Below are positions 12,130 through 23,599 of a stretch of DNA of 64,000 nt, piece after piece. The stretch is from Gigantopelta aegis (Eukaryota; Mollusca; Gastropoda; Neomphalida; Peltospiridae), in NCBI RefSeq assembly GCF_016097555.1, contig NC_054701.1, positions 3,200,196-3,264,195 of the forward strand, written 5' to 3'. Below the pieces are notes generated by a model. The model was not told where the DNA came from, did not search any database, and saw only the letters and a list, made by a program, of their open reading frames with translations. Each line of letters begins with the position of its first letter. The stretch's first letter is position 1. The translations under genes were made by a program, and so were the position numbers.

Positions 12130-13168
12130 GACCAAAGTTGCCTCATTTCACTATCAAACCATACGTAACTAAGGAGAAGCTTCACCGCATCACGTAATAA
12201 ACAATGGCGGCCAGGGGTCGAAGTACCCGTATGTTCGGTTCCGAGAATTGACATAACGGGCCACGTGCACTAGGCGAACACATTGTTAAATTAACTGTTA
12301 ACGACTGAATCTAGAAGATATCCAGATTAGCGAATTATGTGATGGGGCAATGTGGATTATCTATTATAAATGGTCAAATAACGGGGGGGGGGGGGGGGGG
12401 GGGATCGATATTGCAGCCTTAAATATGCCGCCATTTCAACACAGACGGCCTCAGATTACAGTTATCTTCCCATTTGGTTGTCCAAAAATCCGGAAGTTTC
12501 ACCGCGCAAGTAGTCTGCTGTTTGACTGTGATTATTTCATGGCAGACAGCTATGAAGTGGCAACTGTTTGACTGAAGTGACAGGGGATAGCATGTAGTTT
12601 GTAAACATGTGTAACTTGTTGACATTGAAGACTTGTTTGTGGTAATTCCGGCCCATGCAAAAGTAGTGCTTTTTGTGTAAAATGGGTGTACTCCGGCCTG
12701 GTTTAGAGGGTGTGTCTGTTTAAACCAATATGCTGGGAGAAAGAGCTGGACAACAGGGGTTGTCCTTTTCAGGGTATGTGTCCCCCATGCAGGCAAAGGT
12801 ACATACAAAACTTCACGGGCCTGCTGATATTAATAAAAATGTTATAGCCACTAAGGCTATATAGAAACATATAGCGAAATTAATTGTGGTCTGAGGCCAG
12901 ACGGCTGCAATAGATCACGTGATACAGTAAACGTTCCTCACAAGCGAAAGATTAACATCCGCCAAAACAATAACATGTGCATCTGCCAATCGTACCAAAA
13001 CCTACGACCACCAGACAATGCAAGAAAGCCAGGACCTGTGTGAGGGAACAGAACGTTTTCCCGTCTTTCTTCATGACAGGCAGCGAGCTAAGATATTGAA
13101 GACATTCAAGGTATTTCAAAATCAAGATTGCACATCCCTGGGCACGGTTCAGTGTTCAGTGTCCGTAA
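12130..13168. other. Intergenic DNA with 21-G homopolymer
   Basis: Includes an ATGGCGGCC context at about 12204 that opens only a short frame, a G run of about 21 at 12382-12403, and no recognised gene. Confidence 0.4.
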
Positions 13169-13406
13169 GGCTATGTTCATACTAAACACGGACGGACGTC
13201 CACGCACGTTTTCCGTGCGTCAGTGGCCGTAAAAGTAGTGCATGCACGAACTGAAATTTTCCGTCAGTGGACGTCCGTGCCGTGCCGTGCTTAGTAAGAA
13301 AGACTTTTACGTCTCCCATTAGAATTAAATGTGATTTGCCGTGCACGAGTTTTTTTTTTGGTACCGACGATTTCGGTGGACGTCCGTGTTTAGTATGAAC
13401 ACAGCC
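13169..13406. mobile_element. PIF/Harbinger-like MITE, 238 bp
   Basis: Terminal inverted repeats of about 24 bp ('ggctatgttcatactaaaca' at the left, mirrored by 'tagtatgaacacagcc' at the right) flanked by TAA on both sides (13166-13168 and 13407-13409). The interior holds further CGTCCGTG/CACGGACG inverted motifs. A 3-bp TAA duplication with GGC ends is typical of PIF/Harbinger. No coding capacity. Confidence 0.85.
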
Positions 13407-13417
13407 TAATAATAATA

Positions 13418-14396
13418 CAGTGCTGTCCGGTGTATCGGCGCACCTAAGCTTTCAAGGACCATTTTCTATGTGAACATTGTGAAATATTTAATAAAATGCG
13501 TCTCTCACCAATGAAGAAGTGCATAATCTGAAATACACTACAAACTGTTTTATGTCTGTAGTAAATAAACATTTTAAAATGGTGCATAAATATAGGCACC
13601 CCCTTGTATCCAAAACGATTTGCATGTCCGGTGATTCGGCGCAGTAGATGTAGATCGTTGACCCCGCTATTTATAAACCGCCCATGACCTCACTTTTAGC
13701 CCATAAACGCTACACTATTGTCCCAGAATTATTTTAGTACTTTTTTTTTTGTTAAAAATATTACTATGAAAATGAACGATCACATATGACACATCTCATG
13801 ATCAGTTTCGGAATCGTTTTCTTGAGTGGCACAGTACTGCAGATGCATACATGTTCATTGTCATGCATGGCTAAGATGCCTACATGGATTTTATTTTTCT
13901 CGGGTAGATTGTGCACACACGTGGATCTTATTTCGCTTTTATTTTTTATAACAATGTGACAATTGTGAACTGGAATGACTGTCAATTAAGGGGTAAAATT
14001 TTCGTTTTGTTTGCATTTGCCTGTGTTTTGTTTTTCGTTTTAAATAAAAAAAAATAACCGAACAAAAATAATTACATTTATACTGTTTATTCTAATTTTT
14101 AAAATGCGGGAAAGGTGTTTTTAGACTGGTTTTAACATTCTTAATATCAATAAGGATGACCTACTTCGCGTTTATAAACACGAAAACAGATGAATGATTT
14201 ATTTTGAAATTATTATATAATTACTGATAATTCTATAAAAAAAAAAAATTGCACCCTTAACAAAAAATATGTTGATACTTTATTAACCATTGAAAAAGGA
14301 ATTGAACTTTAATTCGTTAAAAACTCCGACAACATGACAACTTCCTAAGCATACTCAAGCAAAATACCAAGTGCGCCGATACACCGGACACGGTTG
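13418..14396. mobile_element. Non-autonomous TA-flanked DNA element, 979 bp
   Basis: Ends share 'gtccggtgtatcggcgcac' in inverted orientation (from about 13425 and ending about 14388) and are flanked by TA on both sides. A related internal copy, 'gtccggtgattcggcgca', lies at 13627-13644. TA flanks suggest Tc1/mariner/pogo-type integration. The longest internal frame (13764-13985, minus) has no recognised domain. Confidence 0.8.
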
Positions 14397-14428
14397 TATA
14401 CGTCCAACATTTGAGTTACGAGTACTCT

Positions 14429-15248
14429 ACGGTTGCTAGTCAGTTCGTACCATGGTCATTTCGTACCATTGCAAAAAGTCATTTCGTACCATGGTCATTT
14501 CGTACCATTGCAAAAAGTCATTTCGTACCCTAGTCTACTAGTCATTTCGTACCTTAGTCATTTCATACCATAACTAAAAGTCATATCGTACCATGGCATA
14601 ACAATTTATAACAATCACCCGGTAATGTATTTTACAAAATACAAATTACAAATTTCTGGTTAATTTAAGGGATATTTTATCAGGAAAAGACTAAAAATTA
14701 TTGCCACTTTGTATAAACATTAGCAATTGGCTAATTTGGCAATCAGTAAGGTAGTTAATGTTTTAATGGTTGTTATTGTTTATTTCTTAAACAAATAAGA
14801 TGCAAATAAGCAAGTTTGAAAAGAAGACCTAATAAATAAATAATATTTGGTTGGTCCATTATATTGTTTTGTTGTTTTTGACTAATTATCTGGAGCCATT
14901 TCACACAAAATCAAAGTTGGCAGTTAGTAGTAAATACCATATACGGCTCGTCAGGTAAAATGGAAATAACAGTTGATAGGTATTATGGGTATCAATAACG
15001 ATATGCTGCACAATAACGTGTTCTGATTTTCAAACTGTCAAAATAAAGTTTTAAAACAAAACCCACTGCTTTTATGCTATAGTCAATTCGTTTTCTATAT
15101 ACTGGTACGAAATGACATGGGTACGAAATGACTTTTTGCAATGGTACGAAATGACCAAGGTACGAAATGACTAGGGTACGAAATGACCAGGCAGCATGGT
15201 ACGAAATGGATGGTACGATATGACTTGGGTACGAAGTGACTATGATTC
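14429..15248. mobile_element. Non-autonomous element beta with eight inverted 13-mers per end
   Basis: Eight copies of GTCATTTCGTACC lie between 14439 and 14592. Eight copies of the reverse GGTACGAAATGAC lie between 15104 and 15240. Spacers on both sides are mostly 3 or 10 bp, often 'atg' or 'attgcaaaaa'. Flanking direct repeats GTACTCT (14422-14428 and 15249-15255) are a probable 7-bp target duplication. The core of about 500 bp is AT-rich and non-coding. The architecture matches elements alpha and gamma, with a different motif. Confidence 0.8.
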
Positions 15249-15255
15249 GTACTCT

Positions 15256-16226
15256 GCAGTTCGAGTGCTAGACGGATATTTGGACGGTTATAATCACTTT
15301 ATGAGGGAATTAATTTTAATTTTAGGGGCGCACGACAAGTGTTACTTTCGGTTTAATAGAAATTAGGGCATCAACTCGAAAATGATTGATGTAAAGGTAT
15401 TTCACGTCAAACATAGGGTTGTTGTGGTATTAGAGCGGAAATCTTTGCCAACTTTTTGGTGGTCGGGAATTGCCAAAACAATACATAGCTTGGTCTCTGA
15501 CTGTAATGAGAGCGTATTTATGTCCAAATGTCCGTCTAGCTCTCTTACAGTCAGAGTACTCGGACTACCTAGTTACCTACCTACCTGTGAGAAGGAGGAC
15601 ACAAGTTCAGTGGACAGACAGTGTTTGCTGTCATTGCTGTTCATTAGAATTTTAACCCTAGCTGCTTTCTGCCAACGAAACATAATTTGTTGCATACCAC
15701 CAAGTTGGCAAAGTGTACCGTTTTACTACAACAACAATCCTATGTTTGACGTTAAATACCTTATTGATCATATTCATGTTGACTTATGAAAAACATCATA
15801 CATTGTTGTATTAGTGTGGGAATCTTTGCCTACTTGGCAAAAATCACACATTTTCATTACAGTTGTCTCCAACGGCAAAGAGCAAAGAGAGATTACAACC
15901 ATGAAAATGTATGTCTAGCTCCATGTCTTGATCCAGGATTTCATAAAGGGTAGGGGGTTCCCAAATCCTAAAATTTAAGGCGAGTTTGACTTTGTAAAAA
16001 GCAATTGATCTGAGCTCCCAAATGGTGTGGAATATGTATGGGGAGAGCCCAAGGGTTAGGCGTTCTCAGAAGTTTTTGAAATAAAGATGGTTAGATGTGT
16101 TTTCAGGGCAATTTAGTGATGTTTTACCATTTTTCTATTTGGATCATGTGCCAGACTATCCTATATTTAGGGATTTATTTATCAGAATGAATACCCAAAT
16201 GATTTGTTCCGCTTGATAAAGATTCA
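15256..16226. other. Non-coding DNA with inverted repeats
   Basis: Holds inverted pairs 'ctagacggatatttggac' (about 15269) with 'gtccaaatgtccgtctag' (about 15521), and 'tctgactgtaatgagagc' (about 15496) with 'gctctcttacagtcaga' (about 15538). A 135-codon frame at 15382-15789 has no recognised domain. Confidence 0.45.
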
Positions 16227-16360
16227 AACTGTCTTTATTCAGATCAGATTACTATAATATGGTTGAGGCGTTTTAATTGATATTATTATCACTGTTATAT
16301 TTGTGATTGTGTTCATTACTGAAGTGACTGGCAACTGTGTATTTTATTTGAATTTGAGTA

Positions 16361-17839
16361 TTGTCTGGTATGTCATGGGGTGCTGACAGAAAAACCCAGC
16401 TTGTGATTTTTGAGGCCTTCATAGTGTCTATACTACAGTATGGTGCGCTGGCCTTTGGTTGTGCTGTCCAAACCCACTTAAAAAAGCTTGATGGAGTGTA
16501 CGGTAGAGCCCTCAAGATAATTATTGGGGGCAATATCGGCACCCCATATGATAGCATAATGGTGGAACTTGGAGTATTGCCATTAACTCTGAGGAGAATC
16601 AGGCAGGTTTTTAGATATCTAAATAAAGTTAGAAAACTGGTGCCTGACTCTCCAATTAACAAATTGACACGTCAAAAAATCAATACTGTCAGGGATAAGG
16701 ACGTGTCCATTATATCTTATTTAAATAAATTTGCCACTGACTTAGGGGTGGTCGGATTGACCATGAGTACAGCCAATGATAAGTTGGATGTCCCATGGCG
16801 ATTCGAACCCCCAGTGGTTTGTTTCCACATTCGAGATGAGATTATTAAATATGAAAACCCAATGTTTAAAAAGATAATTTTTCAAGCAGTGGTGGAGAAT
16901 TTTTACCCAGATAGTGTACATGTGTACACCGATGGGTCAAAAGACCCCACCACTGGAAAAACAGGTATGGCTTTTATTATTCAAAATATTACTAAACCGA
17001 TAGCCATTAGGGCCAGGCTTACTGATAATATTTCGGTTTATACGTGTGAACTATTGGCCATACTTTATGGGTTAATGTGGATCCAAAATTACAATAGTAA
17101 AAATAAAGGCCCTAGTGGATACGTCATTTTCATTGACAGTTTGAGTGCTTTACAGGCCATAATGAGCCGTGGCAGTGTAAGACCCGAAATAATAAATAAA
17201 ATATATAAATGTTATAATAATATTATCACCAGTGGAACCTTGGTAAAACTGGAATGGGTACCGGCGCATGTGGGTATACCTGGAAATGAGTTGGCTGACA
17301 TTAATGCCAAAAATAGTCTGCGTGACGTCAACATAGGCATTAGCGTAGCCTATAATTACAGTGAGGTCAATTTCTTATTGGAGCCACACCTTGGAAGCTT
17401 ATGGCAAACCGAATGGGACCATCATACCAGGGTGTGGCACTCATATATCAAACCGAAGGCAGCCGGGCCTGGACCAGTTTCTTTTAATATCAGATCTACT
17501 AAAATTAATTCAAAATTAAGAATGGGAGTGTGTTTTGGCTTAAATTATAATAAATTTAAAATTAAGAAATCTACCACTCCCAATTGCTTGGTGTGCAACC
17601 AGGTTGAGGACGTTAAACATTACCTGATGGTGTGCACCAAGCATTTGTCTAAAAGACTGAAACTGGAATTTTTTTTGGATAAAAATAACATAGTGTTCAG
17701 CAGCTATAACTTATTAAATCCACCTGCTGAACACAAAAAAGTAATTGACAGGCTGCTGATTGCCTTTGTGTTTGAAACAAAAACTATTATACGAGTTTTG
17801 ATAATTAATCACTGTACGGTTGTCCGTTTGTTATTGTAA
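16361..17839 (+). CDS. LINE ORF2 C-terminal part: RT thumb, RNase H, CCHC knuckle
   Basis: Open for 492 codons. The frame has a stop just upstream, so 16361 marks truncation and is not a real start. Residues 1-35 (LSGMSWGADRKTQLVIFEAF) match the segment after the RT palm in I/Jockey elements. An RNase H1 domain follows at about 184-320. Its acidic residues are visible in VYTDGSKD, in CELLAILYGL, in FIDSLSALQ, and in WVPAHVGIPGNELAD. A C-x2-C-x7-H-x4-C knuckle follows (CLVCNQVEDVKHYLMVC). The copied part is undamaged over 1.48 kb, implying a recent insertion. It would help reverse-transcribe LINE RNA at a nicked target, but this copy cannot do so alone. Confidence 0.88.
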   Translation: MSGMSWGADRKTQLVIFEAFIVSILQYGALAFGCAVQTHLKKLDGVYGRALKIIIGGNIGTPYDSIMVELGVLPLTLRRIRQVFRYLNKVRKLVPDSPINKLTRQKINTVRDKDVSIISYLNKFATDLGVVGLTMSTANDKLDVPWRFEPPVVCFHIRDEIIKYENPMFKKIIFQAVVENFYPDSVHVYTDGSKDPTTGKTGMAFIIQNITKPIAIRARLTDNISVYTCELLAILYGLMWIQNYNSKNKGPSGYVIFIDSLSALQAIMSRGSVRPEIINKIYKCYNNIITSGTLVKLEWVPAHVGIPGNELADINAKNSLRDVNIGISVAYNYSEVNFLLEPHLGSLWQTEWDHHTRVWHSYIKPKAAGPGPVSFNIRSTKINSKLRMGVCFGLNYNKFKIKKSTTPNCLVCNQVEDVKHYLMVCTKHLSKRLKLEFFLDKNNIVFSSYNLLNPPAEHKKVIDRLLIAFVFETKTIIRVLIINHCTVVRLLL

Positions 17840-19185
17840 AATGGCTTCTGTAACAGTCCATATAGCGATATAAACTTATGGCGGTGCCGGGCTGATCGGC
17901 TGATAAAGGACGTCCCGAAGTGGCATTCGGTAAGTTCTGGTGATGGTGCGGGGAGCAATACTTCAGTTGTTGCGGCCCCGGCCTAGCTGGAACTCCCCCT
18001 GTTAAATGCACATTAGTCCATTAGGGTATGCGCTTTGGGATGATCGTCTTGCTGCAGTCCGGTGCTGGACGAAATTAAACATAATAACAATAATAATTTT
18101 GATTTTTTCCACCCCTTATCTATATATCAATTGAATTATTGGTTTAATTATTTATATTGTTCTTAAGGCATTTAGTTACTATATCACTGATCTATTGTTA
18201 TAGGACACTGAATTGGTTCCTAATAATTTATGCTGATCTAATTATAATTTATAGACTTCTCCCACTCGGGGTTAGTGCGTGTACGGCCCTATCTCACCAC
18301 ATGTTGTGTATTATCCTTCTGTGGTGAGTGATGGGCCCAATATATAGTCTATTTTAAACTACTTTAATTCAATTTGCCTGAAGACAAGACGTCCTTTTGC
18401 GGTGATGGACTTAAGGTATCAGCAATAGTTATAGATTTATTAATACCTTATTATAACTTTAATAATCATTTTATGGAGTGAGTTGAATTCGTCTGCCGCT
18501 GTTTGCGCTTGTCAGGCTAATATAAGGCTAAAAGTACGACTTTTTAAGATTTACGGGTTTTTAACTAATTTTAAAATTAACATGTATATAAATTGGTCAG
18601 TAGACCTTTTTTTTTTTTTTTAATATATATATTTTTTCTTTTATATGTTGTGGTGTGGTGTAAATGATATGTAAGTGTCAGCTTCGGGTAAGTAGAAGGG
18701 GGGTTCTATTACCTGGCAGTAATATGCTAGGGGATAGGACGCTTAGGCGTAGGCAGTTTCGGCCATAGAGAGAGTTAGGTATGTCCGGGGGGCTGCCGCC
18801 CCCCCCTCTCCTTGGGTTACCAATACGAGTGCTGCACCTCCTTCCAACTACTAAATAATTCCTGAGATGGATACCCCAACCTTTCCTACCAACCTCCCCT
18901 TCCTCCTCTAGTAGGGCTAATTTTAAAATTATATTGTTTTAATTTAGACCGCCCGATCTAAAATGGGCCTAAATTATTAAATAAAGAATAGATATAAAAT
19001 ATAATATTAGGAATGCGCATTAAAACTGGTAAAAGTCCCATGTTTATTTTTGGGTGTAAAGTTCAAAATTGTCCCTTATATTTCTGCCCTGGACCAATTT
19101 ACTGGCTATCCAGAGATCGGGCCTGGGACAGACATGCTTGAAAACCTAGTGGTATATGAGCATGTAAGTAAATATTGGAATGGAA
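17840..19185 (+). other. LINE 3' region
   Basis: Non-coding sequence after the LINE ORF stop, containing 'cttgctgcagtccggtgctg' near 18048, a G/C palindrome near 18788-18805 and poly-T. It ends at the satellite junction without an evident poly-A tail. Confidence 0.6.
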
Positions 19186-19481
19186 TGTGTTCAAACTGTC
19201 TTTATTCAGATCAGATTACTATAATATGGTTGAGGCATTTTAATTGATGTTATTATCACTGTTATATTTGTGATTATGTTCAAACTGTCTTTATTCAGAT
19301 CAGATTACTATGGTATGGTTGAGGCGTTTCAATTGCTGTTGCTATCACTGTTATATATGTGATTATGTTCAAACTGTCTTTATTCAGATCAGATTACTAT
19401 GGTATGGTTGAGGCATTTCAATTGCTGTTGCTATCACTGTTATATATGTGATTATGTTCAAACTGTCTTTATTCAGATCAG

Positions 19482-19745
19482 CAAGGCTCAATGGGTAGGT
19501 GTAAACCACTTGCACCGACCAGTGATCCATAACTGGTTCAACAAAGGCCATGGTTTGTGCTATCCTGCCTGTGGGAAGCGCAAATAAAAGATCCCTTGCT
19601 GCTAATCGGAAGAGTAGCCCATGTAGTGGCGACAGCGGGTTTCCTCTCAAAATATGTGTGGTCCTTAACCATATGTCTGACACCATATAACCATAAATAA
19701 AATGTGTTGAGTGCATCGTTAAATAAAAAACACTTCTTTCTTTCT
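19482..19745 (+). mobile_element. 5'-truncated SINE (family A) inside the satellite
   Basis: Begins 'caaggctcaatgggtaggtg' and ends in a CTTTCTTTC tail. A direct repeat TTTATTCAGATCAG is present on both sides and is part of the 89-bp unit. The tRNA head is absent. Confidence 0.9.
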
Positions 19746-20091
19746 TTTATTCAGATCAGATAACTATGGTATGGTTGAGGCGTTTCAATTGATGTTGCTA
19801 TCACTGTTATATATGTGATTATGTTCAAACTGTCTTTATTCAGATCAGATTACTATAGTATGGTTGAGGCGTTTCAATTGATGTTGCTATCACTGTTATA
19901 TATGTGATTATGTTCAAACTGTCTTTATTCAGATTAGATTACTATGATATGGGTTGAGGCGTTTTAATTGCTGTTGCTATCACTGTTATATACAGTCGAA
20001 CCTGTCTATGGCGGCCACTCGTGGGACATGACAGAAGTGGCCTCCATAGAGAGGTGGCCGCCGTATGCAGGTCATATATAAGTCCAAATTT

Positions 20092-21913
20092 TTAAAAACA
20101 ATTACAGGCGGCCAACTCTTGAAATGTACAGTTGAACAGCTGCTTTGACTTGGCCAATATAACTAGAGGCAAGTCATCGTCGACGTCACTGGCTGCACTA
20201 ATAGCTACTTCAGAATCTTTGAACCCACATTTTGCGAAGCACTTCTGGATGGTGGATGCTTCCACGTGTTTCCATGCATTGTGGATCCAGTAGATGGCCT
20301 GCAGAATGTTGATTTCTTTCAGAAGCTGTGAACCACACTTGCTTGTATCCTTTTCCATGGCAGAGATCACGTGCTGTAGTTGTCTTTTCCGGTATTTGAG
20401 CTGCATTGTTTGTATGATGCCTTGGTCCATCGGTTGCAATTTGGAAATGGTATTTGCTGGCAGAAATACTAATTTCACATTACTGAGTTGAGTTGCAGGG
20501 TGAGATGGGGCGTTATCGACAAACAGTAACACTTTTCTTCCTTGTCTCATCTTGCGGTTAAATCTCTGCAGCCACCACTCAAACAATCCGGTGTTCATCC
20601 ATGCTTTCTTGTTGTTGGTGTTTGTTACTGGTAGAGATTCTGGTGTTATGTTTTTAAAACAGCATGGTTTCTTGTTGTTGGTGTAAGTTACTGGTAGAGA
20701 TTCTGGTGTTATGTTTTTAAAAAAGCGTGGTTTCTTGTTGTTGGTGTAAGTTACTGGTAGAGATTCTGGTGTTATGTTTTAAAACAGCGTGGTTTCTTGT
20801 TGTTGGTGTATGTTACTGGTAGAGATTCTGGTGTTATGTTTTTAAAACAGCGTGGTTTCTTGTTGTTGGTGTAAGTTACTGGTAGAGATTCTGGTGTTAT
20901 GTTTTTAAAACAGCGTGGTTTCTTGTTGTTGGTGTATGTTACTGGTAGAGATTCTGGTGTTATGTTTTTAAAACAGCGTGGTTTCTTGTTGTTGGTGTAT
21001 GTTACTGGTAGAGATTCTGGTGTTATGTTTTAAAACAGCGTGGTTTCTTGTTGTTGGTGTATGTTACTGGTAGAGATTCTGGTGTTATGTTTTTAAAACA
21101 GCGTGGTTTCTTGTTGTTGGTGTATGTTACTGGTAGAGATTCTGGTGTTATGTTTTTAAAACAGCGTGGTTTCTTGTTGTTGGTGTATGTTACTGGTAGA
21201 GATTCTGGTGTTATGTTTTTAAAACAGCGTGGTTTCTTGCACTTTCCTATGACTAGAGGAACACATTTTTCTCCGGTCATACTTGCACATAGTGTCACGG
21301 TCAGTCTCTCCTTCGAGCGCTTACCGCCAGCACATTCATCACCTTTCACTTTAAGGGTTGCCTTTGTTGTATCCCTGTAAAACAGACCGGTCTCGTCCAT
21401 ATTGAAAATGTCCTTAGGAGCATACCCGTCACACACCACTGGCAACTTTGACTTCCAGTCCTCAACTGCAGTGTCACTTACGTCACCTCGCTCCCCACTT
21501 AGTGTACCTGTGACGATGTTGTGCCTATGCCTGAATGAATCCAGCCACCCATTTGAGGCTTTGAAACTCGCTATTCCCAAATCTTCGGCAAATTTTAACG
21601 CCTTCTCCTTAATCAGTGGACCGCTGACATTTATTCTACGAGCAGTGGCATCTTGGAACCATTTCCAAACCAACATGTTAATATCCTCACTGCCTGTAAG
21701 TTTTCTCTGCCTTTTTCTGTCAGAGGGCTGGTTGTTATCATAATCTGCCAACACCTCCGCTTTTCTCTTTAAAATGCCATCAATCTGAGTTCTACCCACC
21801 CCAAAATGTTCAGCAATTTTTCTAGCTCTCAATTTGTCTTTCTCTGATTTTTTAATGACCTCTACTCTCTGTTCCAACGTTAACGTGATCAGCTTACTGG
21901 GTTTAGGTGGCAT
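20092..21913 (-). pseudogene. Tigger/pogo transposase interrupted by 63-bp repeats
   Basis: ATG at 21913 (MPPKPSKLITLTLEQRV). The N-terminal part has a psq/CENP-B-like HTH (about 10-60), a second Tc5-type HTH (about 85-150), and the first catalytic Asp in NMDETGLFY. The C-terminal part resumes at about 20600 with the second Asp in LLFVDNAPSHP and the third in LQPMDQGIIQT, so the DDD triad is visible. Between the halves lies a run of ten copies of a 21-residue coding unit (KKPRCFKNITPESLPVTYTNN). Two copies are 62 bp and not 63 bp, so the reading frame is lost in the array. Both halves are otherwise open. Confidence 0.9.
20605..21240. repeat. 63-bp minisatellite within transposase coding sequence
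   Basis: Ten copies of a unit containing 'tggtagagattctggtgtta' start points at about 20630, 20693, 20756, 20817, 20880, 20943, 21006, 21068, 21131 and 21194. Eight intervals are consistent with 63 bp and two units lack one T. An ordinary Tigger protein carries one such segment. Confidence 0.95.
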
Positions 21914-22689
21914 TTTGAAAATAAATATCAGAAATAAACTGCAGCAGTATTTAATTCCTTCTAGAGTTGACACGTTTAACTCCAGTTGTTTTAGGCTAGA
22001 TACCCTCTTATCAACTGTGTTTAATGACCACTGCCGATGACTAGTACATCGCACCATTAATCCAGATTAAAAACACTTGTTAATTAACGAAAACAACTAA
22101 GCGACAGACGACCTTTAAAGGACCGCTGTTTATCAAGCCAATTGGTTATATCAACAAAAACATCTTACGTTTATTTTTACGATTGCCGACATTTCTTTAT
22201 AACTTGCACTAAAAAACAATTGTGGCCGCGATAGCAGGTTCATTTTTGCTTTTTTATGACAAAAGTGTGGCCGCTGGCCGCGTTGAGCAGGTGGTTGCCA
22301 TATAGAGGTAAAATATATAGTAAAATTCATTGGGGGGACCTCAGGGTGGTCACCATGGACAGGTGGCTGCCATATGAAGGTGGCCACGAAGGCAGGTTTG
22401 ACTGTATGTGATTATGTTCAAACTGTCTTTATTCAGATTAGATTACTATGATATGGTTGAGGCGTTTTAATTGATGTTATTATCACTGTTATATATGTGA
22501 TTATGTTCAAACTGTCTTTATTCAGATGAGATTACTATATGGTTGAGGCATTTCAATTGCTGTTACTATCACTGTTATATATGTGATTATGTTCAAACTG
22601 TCTTTATTCAGATCAGATTACTATGATATGGTTGAGGCGTTTTAATTGATGTTATTATCACTGTTATATATGTGATTATGTTCAAGTTT

Positions 22690-23180
22690 AACCAAATTGC
22701 AACTCCAGTTAATACAATAATAAAAGTATGCATGTATACCATTACAACATTTTGTTTTATTGTTTCAAACATCAACCTTGATGTGGCATGTTTCACAAAT
22801 GAATAAACACAAAGTAAAAATTCTAGGCATACCTTTTTTGAAAGTGAAAATCAGCCTAATATATCCAATGTCCATTGAACCACCAGCCAAGTAAACAAAA
22901 ACACTGCCAGCCAGTGTTTCTGCCAGAAAGAAATGTTTGGGTATGGTGCTATGGAATTGAATATTTACAATGTGTATGCTGAATGCAACTGCAGTTAACA
23001 GGGGGAATGGGGGGGCCTGCCCCAGAAAGAAAATTGGTTACGTTTAGGGTTAAGAAAATCATTCAACAATGATAAGTAATTTTGTAAAAATCTGCAAACA
23101 GTTTTGGACATGGTGCCATACCTGTTTTACCCTCTGGCAGAAATCCTGCCAGCAGAAAAGCAAATATTCAGCTGTTAAAT
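22690..23180. other. Intergenic DNA, nothing recognised
   Basis: AT-rich, with G-rich 'gggggaatgggggggcctgc' near 23000. No gene seen. Confidence 0.4.
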
Positions 23181-23599
23181 AAATATGAAAAGGAATATGT
23201 TCATGGCTCTACTACAGTACCGTATCTGCAAACTGTGTGAAATGTTTGTACTAGACAGACGAGTTGACATGTTTTCTTCAGTTGTGGAGATACACCAGGA
23301 GAACACCGGACAAACCAAGAACACCAACACTGTGGTATTCATACTGCCTCAGTGGAAAGACAAGAGGAATTTCATTCAACAATCATTAATGCTTATAGAT
23401 GTGACAAACTACAAAAAAAGTAGAATCCAATCAGATAGACAGACATTTTAGAAATAGATTTTGAAATAATTCATAAAGTGTGCTTATGTGACTTTAGAAG
23501 AAACACAATGTTCATAGTTAAAATTTTGCAGATTTGCCATTTTTGTAGCAGATGTTGGGGAGCCCATACATGTAAAGCAGTACAATGAAGAATAAACAA

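Larger units (their letters stand above)
16316..19185 (+). mobile_element. 5'-truncated non-LTR retrotransposon (LINE) with RNase H
   Basis: Bounded by an 8-bp direct repeat TGTGTTCA (16308-16315 and 19186-19193) inside the 89-bp satellite. It contains the final 490 codons of the polyprotein and about 1.3 kb of 3' sequence. The reverse transcriptase palm is missing, so the copy was truncated on insertion. The presence of RNase H and the Cys/His knuckle place it near the I/Nimb/Jockey group. No other copy is seen in the window. Confidence 0.85.
19993..22404 (-). mobile_element. Tigger/pogo-type DNA transposon
   Basis: Terminal inverted repeats CAGTCgAACCTGtC and its mirror lie at the two ends, flanked by TA (19991-19992 and 22405-22406) within an 89-bp satellite unit whose TATATA site is exactly duplicated. 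GTGGCCGC-type subterminal motifs lie at both ends. It encodes a pogo-family transposase on the minus strand, disturbed by an internal minisatellite. Confidence 0.92.
16227..22690. repeat. 89-bp satellite array split by three transposons
   Basis: Roughly ten copies of an 89-bp unit ('tgttcaaactgtctttattc', then 'atggttgaggcgtttcaatt') occur at 16227-16315, 19186-19481, 19746-19992 and 22405-22690. The gaps are exactly filled by a LINE, a SINE and a Tigger element, each with a matching target duplication in the unit. The array itself is non-coding. Confidence 0.9.

Noticed and set aside
15382-15789. 135-codon frame
   Set aside because: No recognised domain; it lies in DNA with inverted repeats and lacks promoter or splice context.
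21048-21743. Plus-strand frames across the Tigger element
   Set aside because: Shadows of the minus-strand transposase and its 63-bp repeats.
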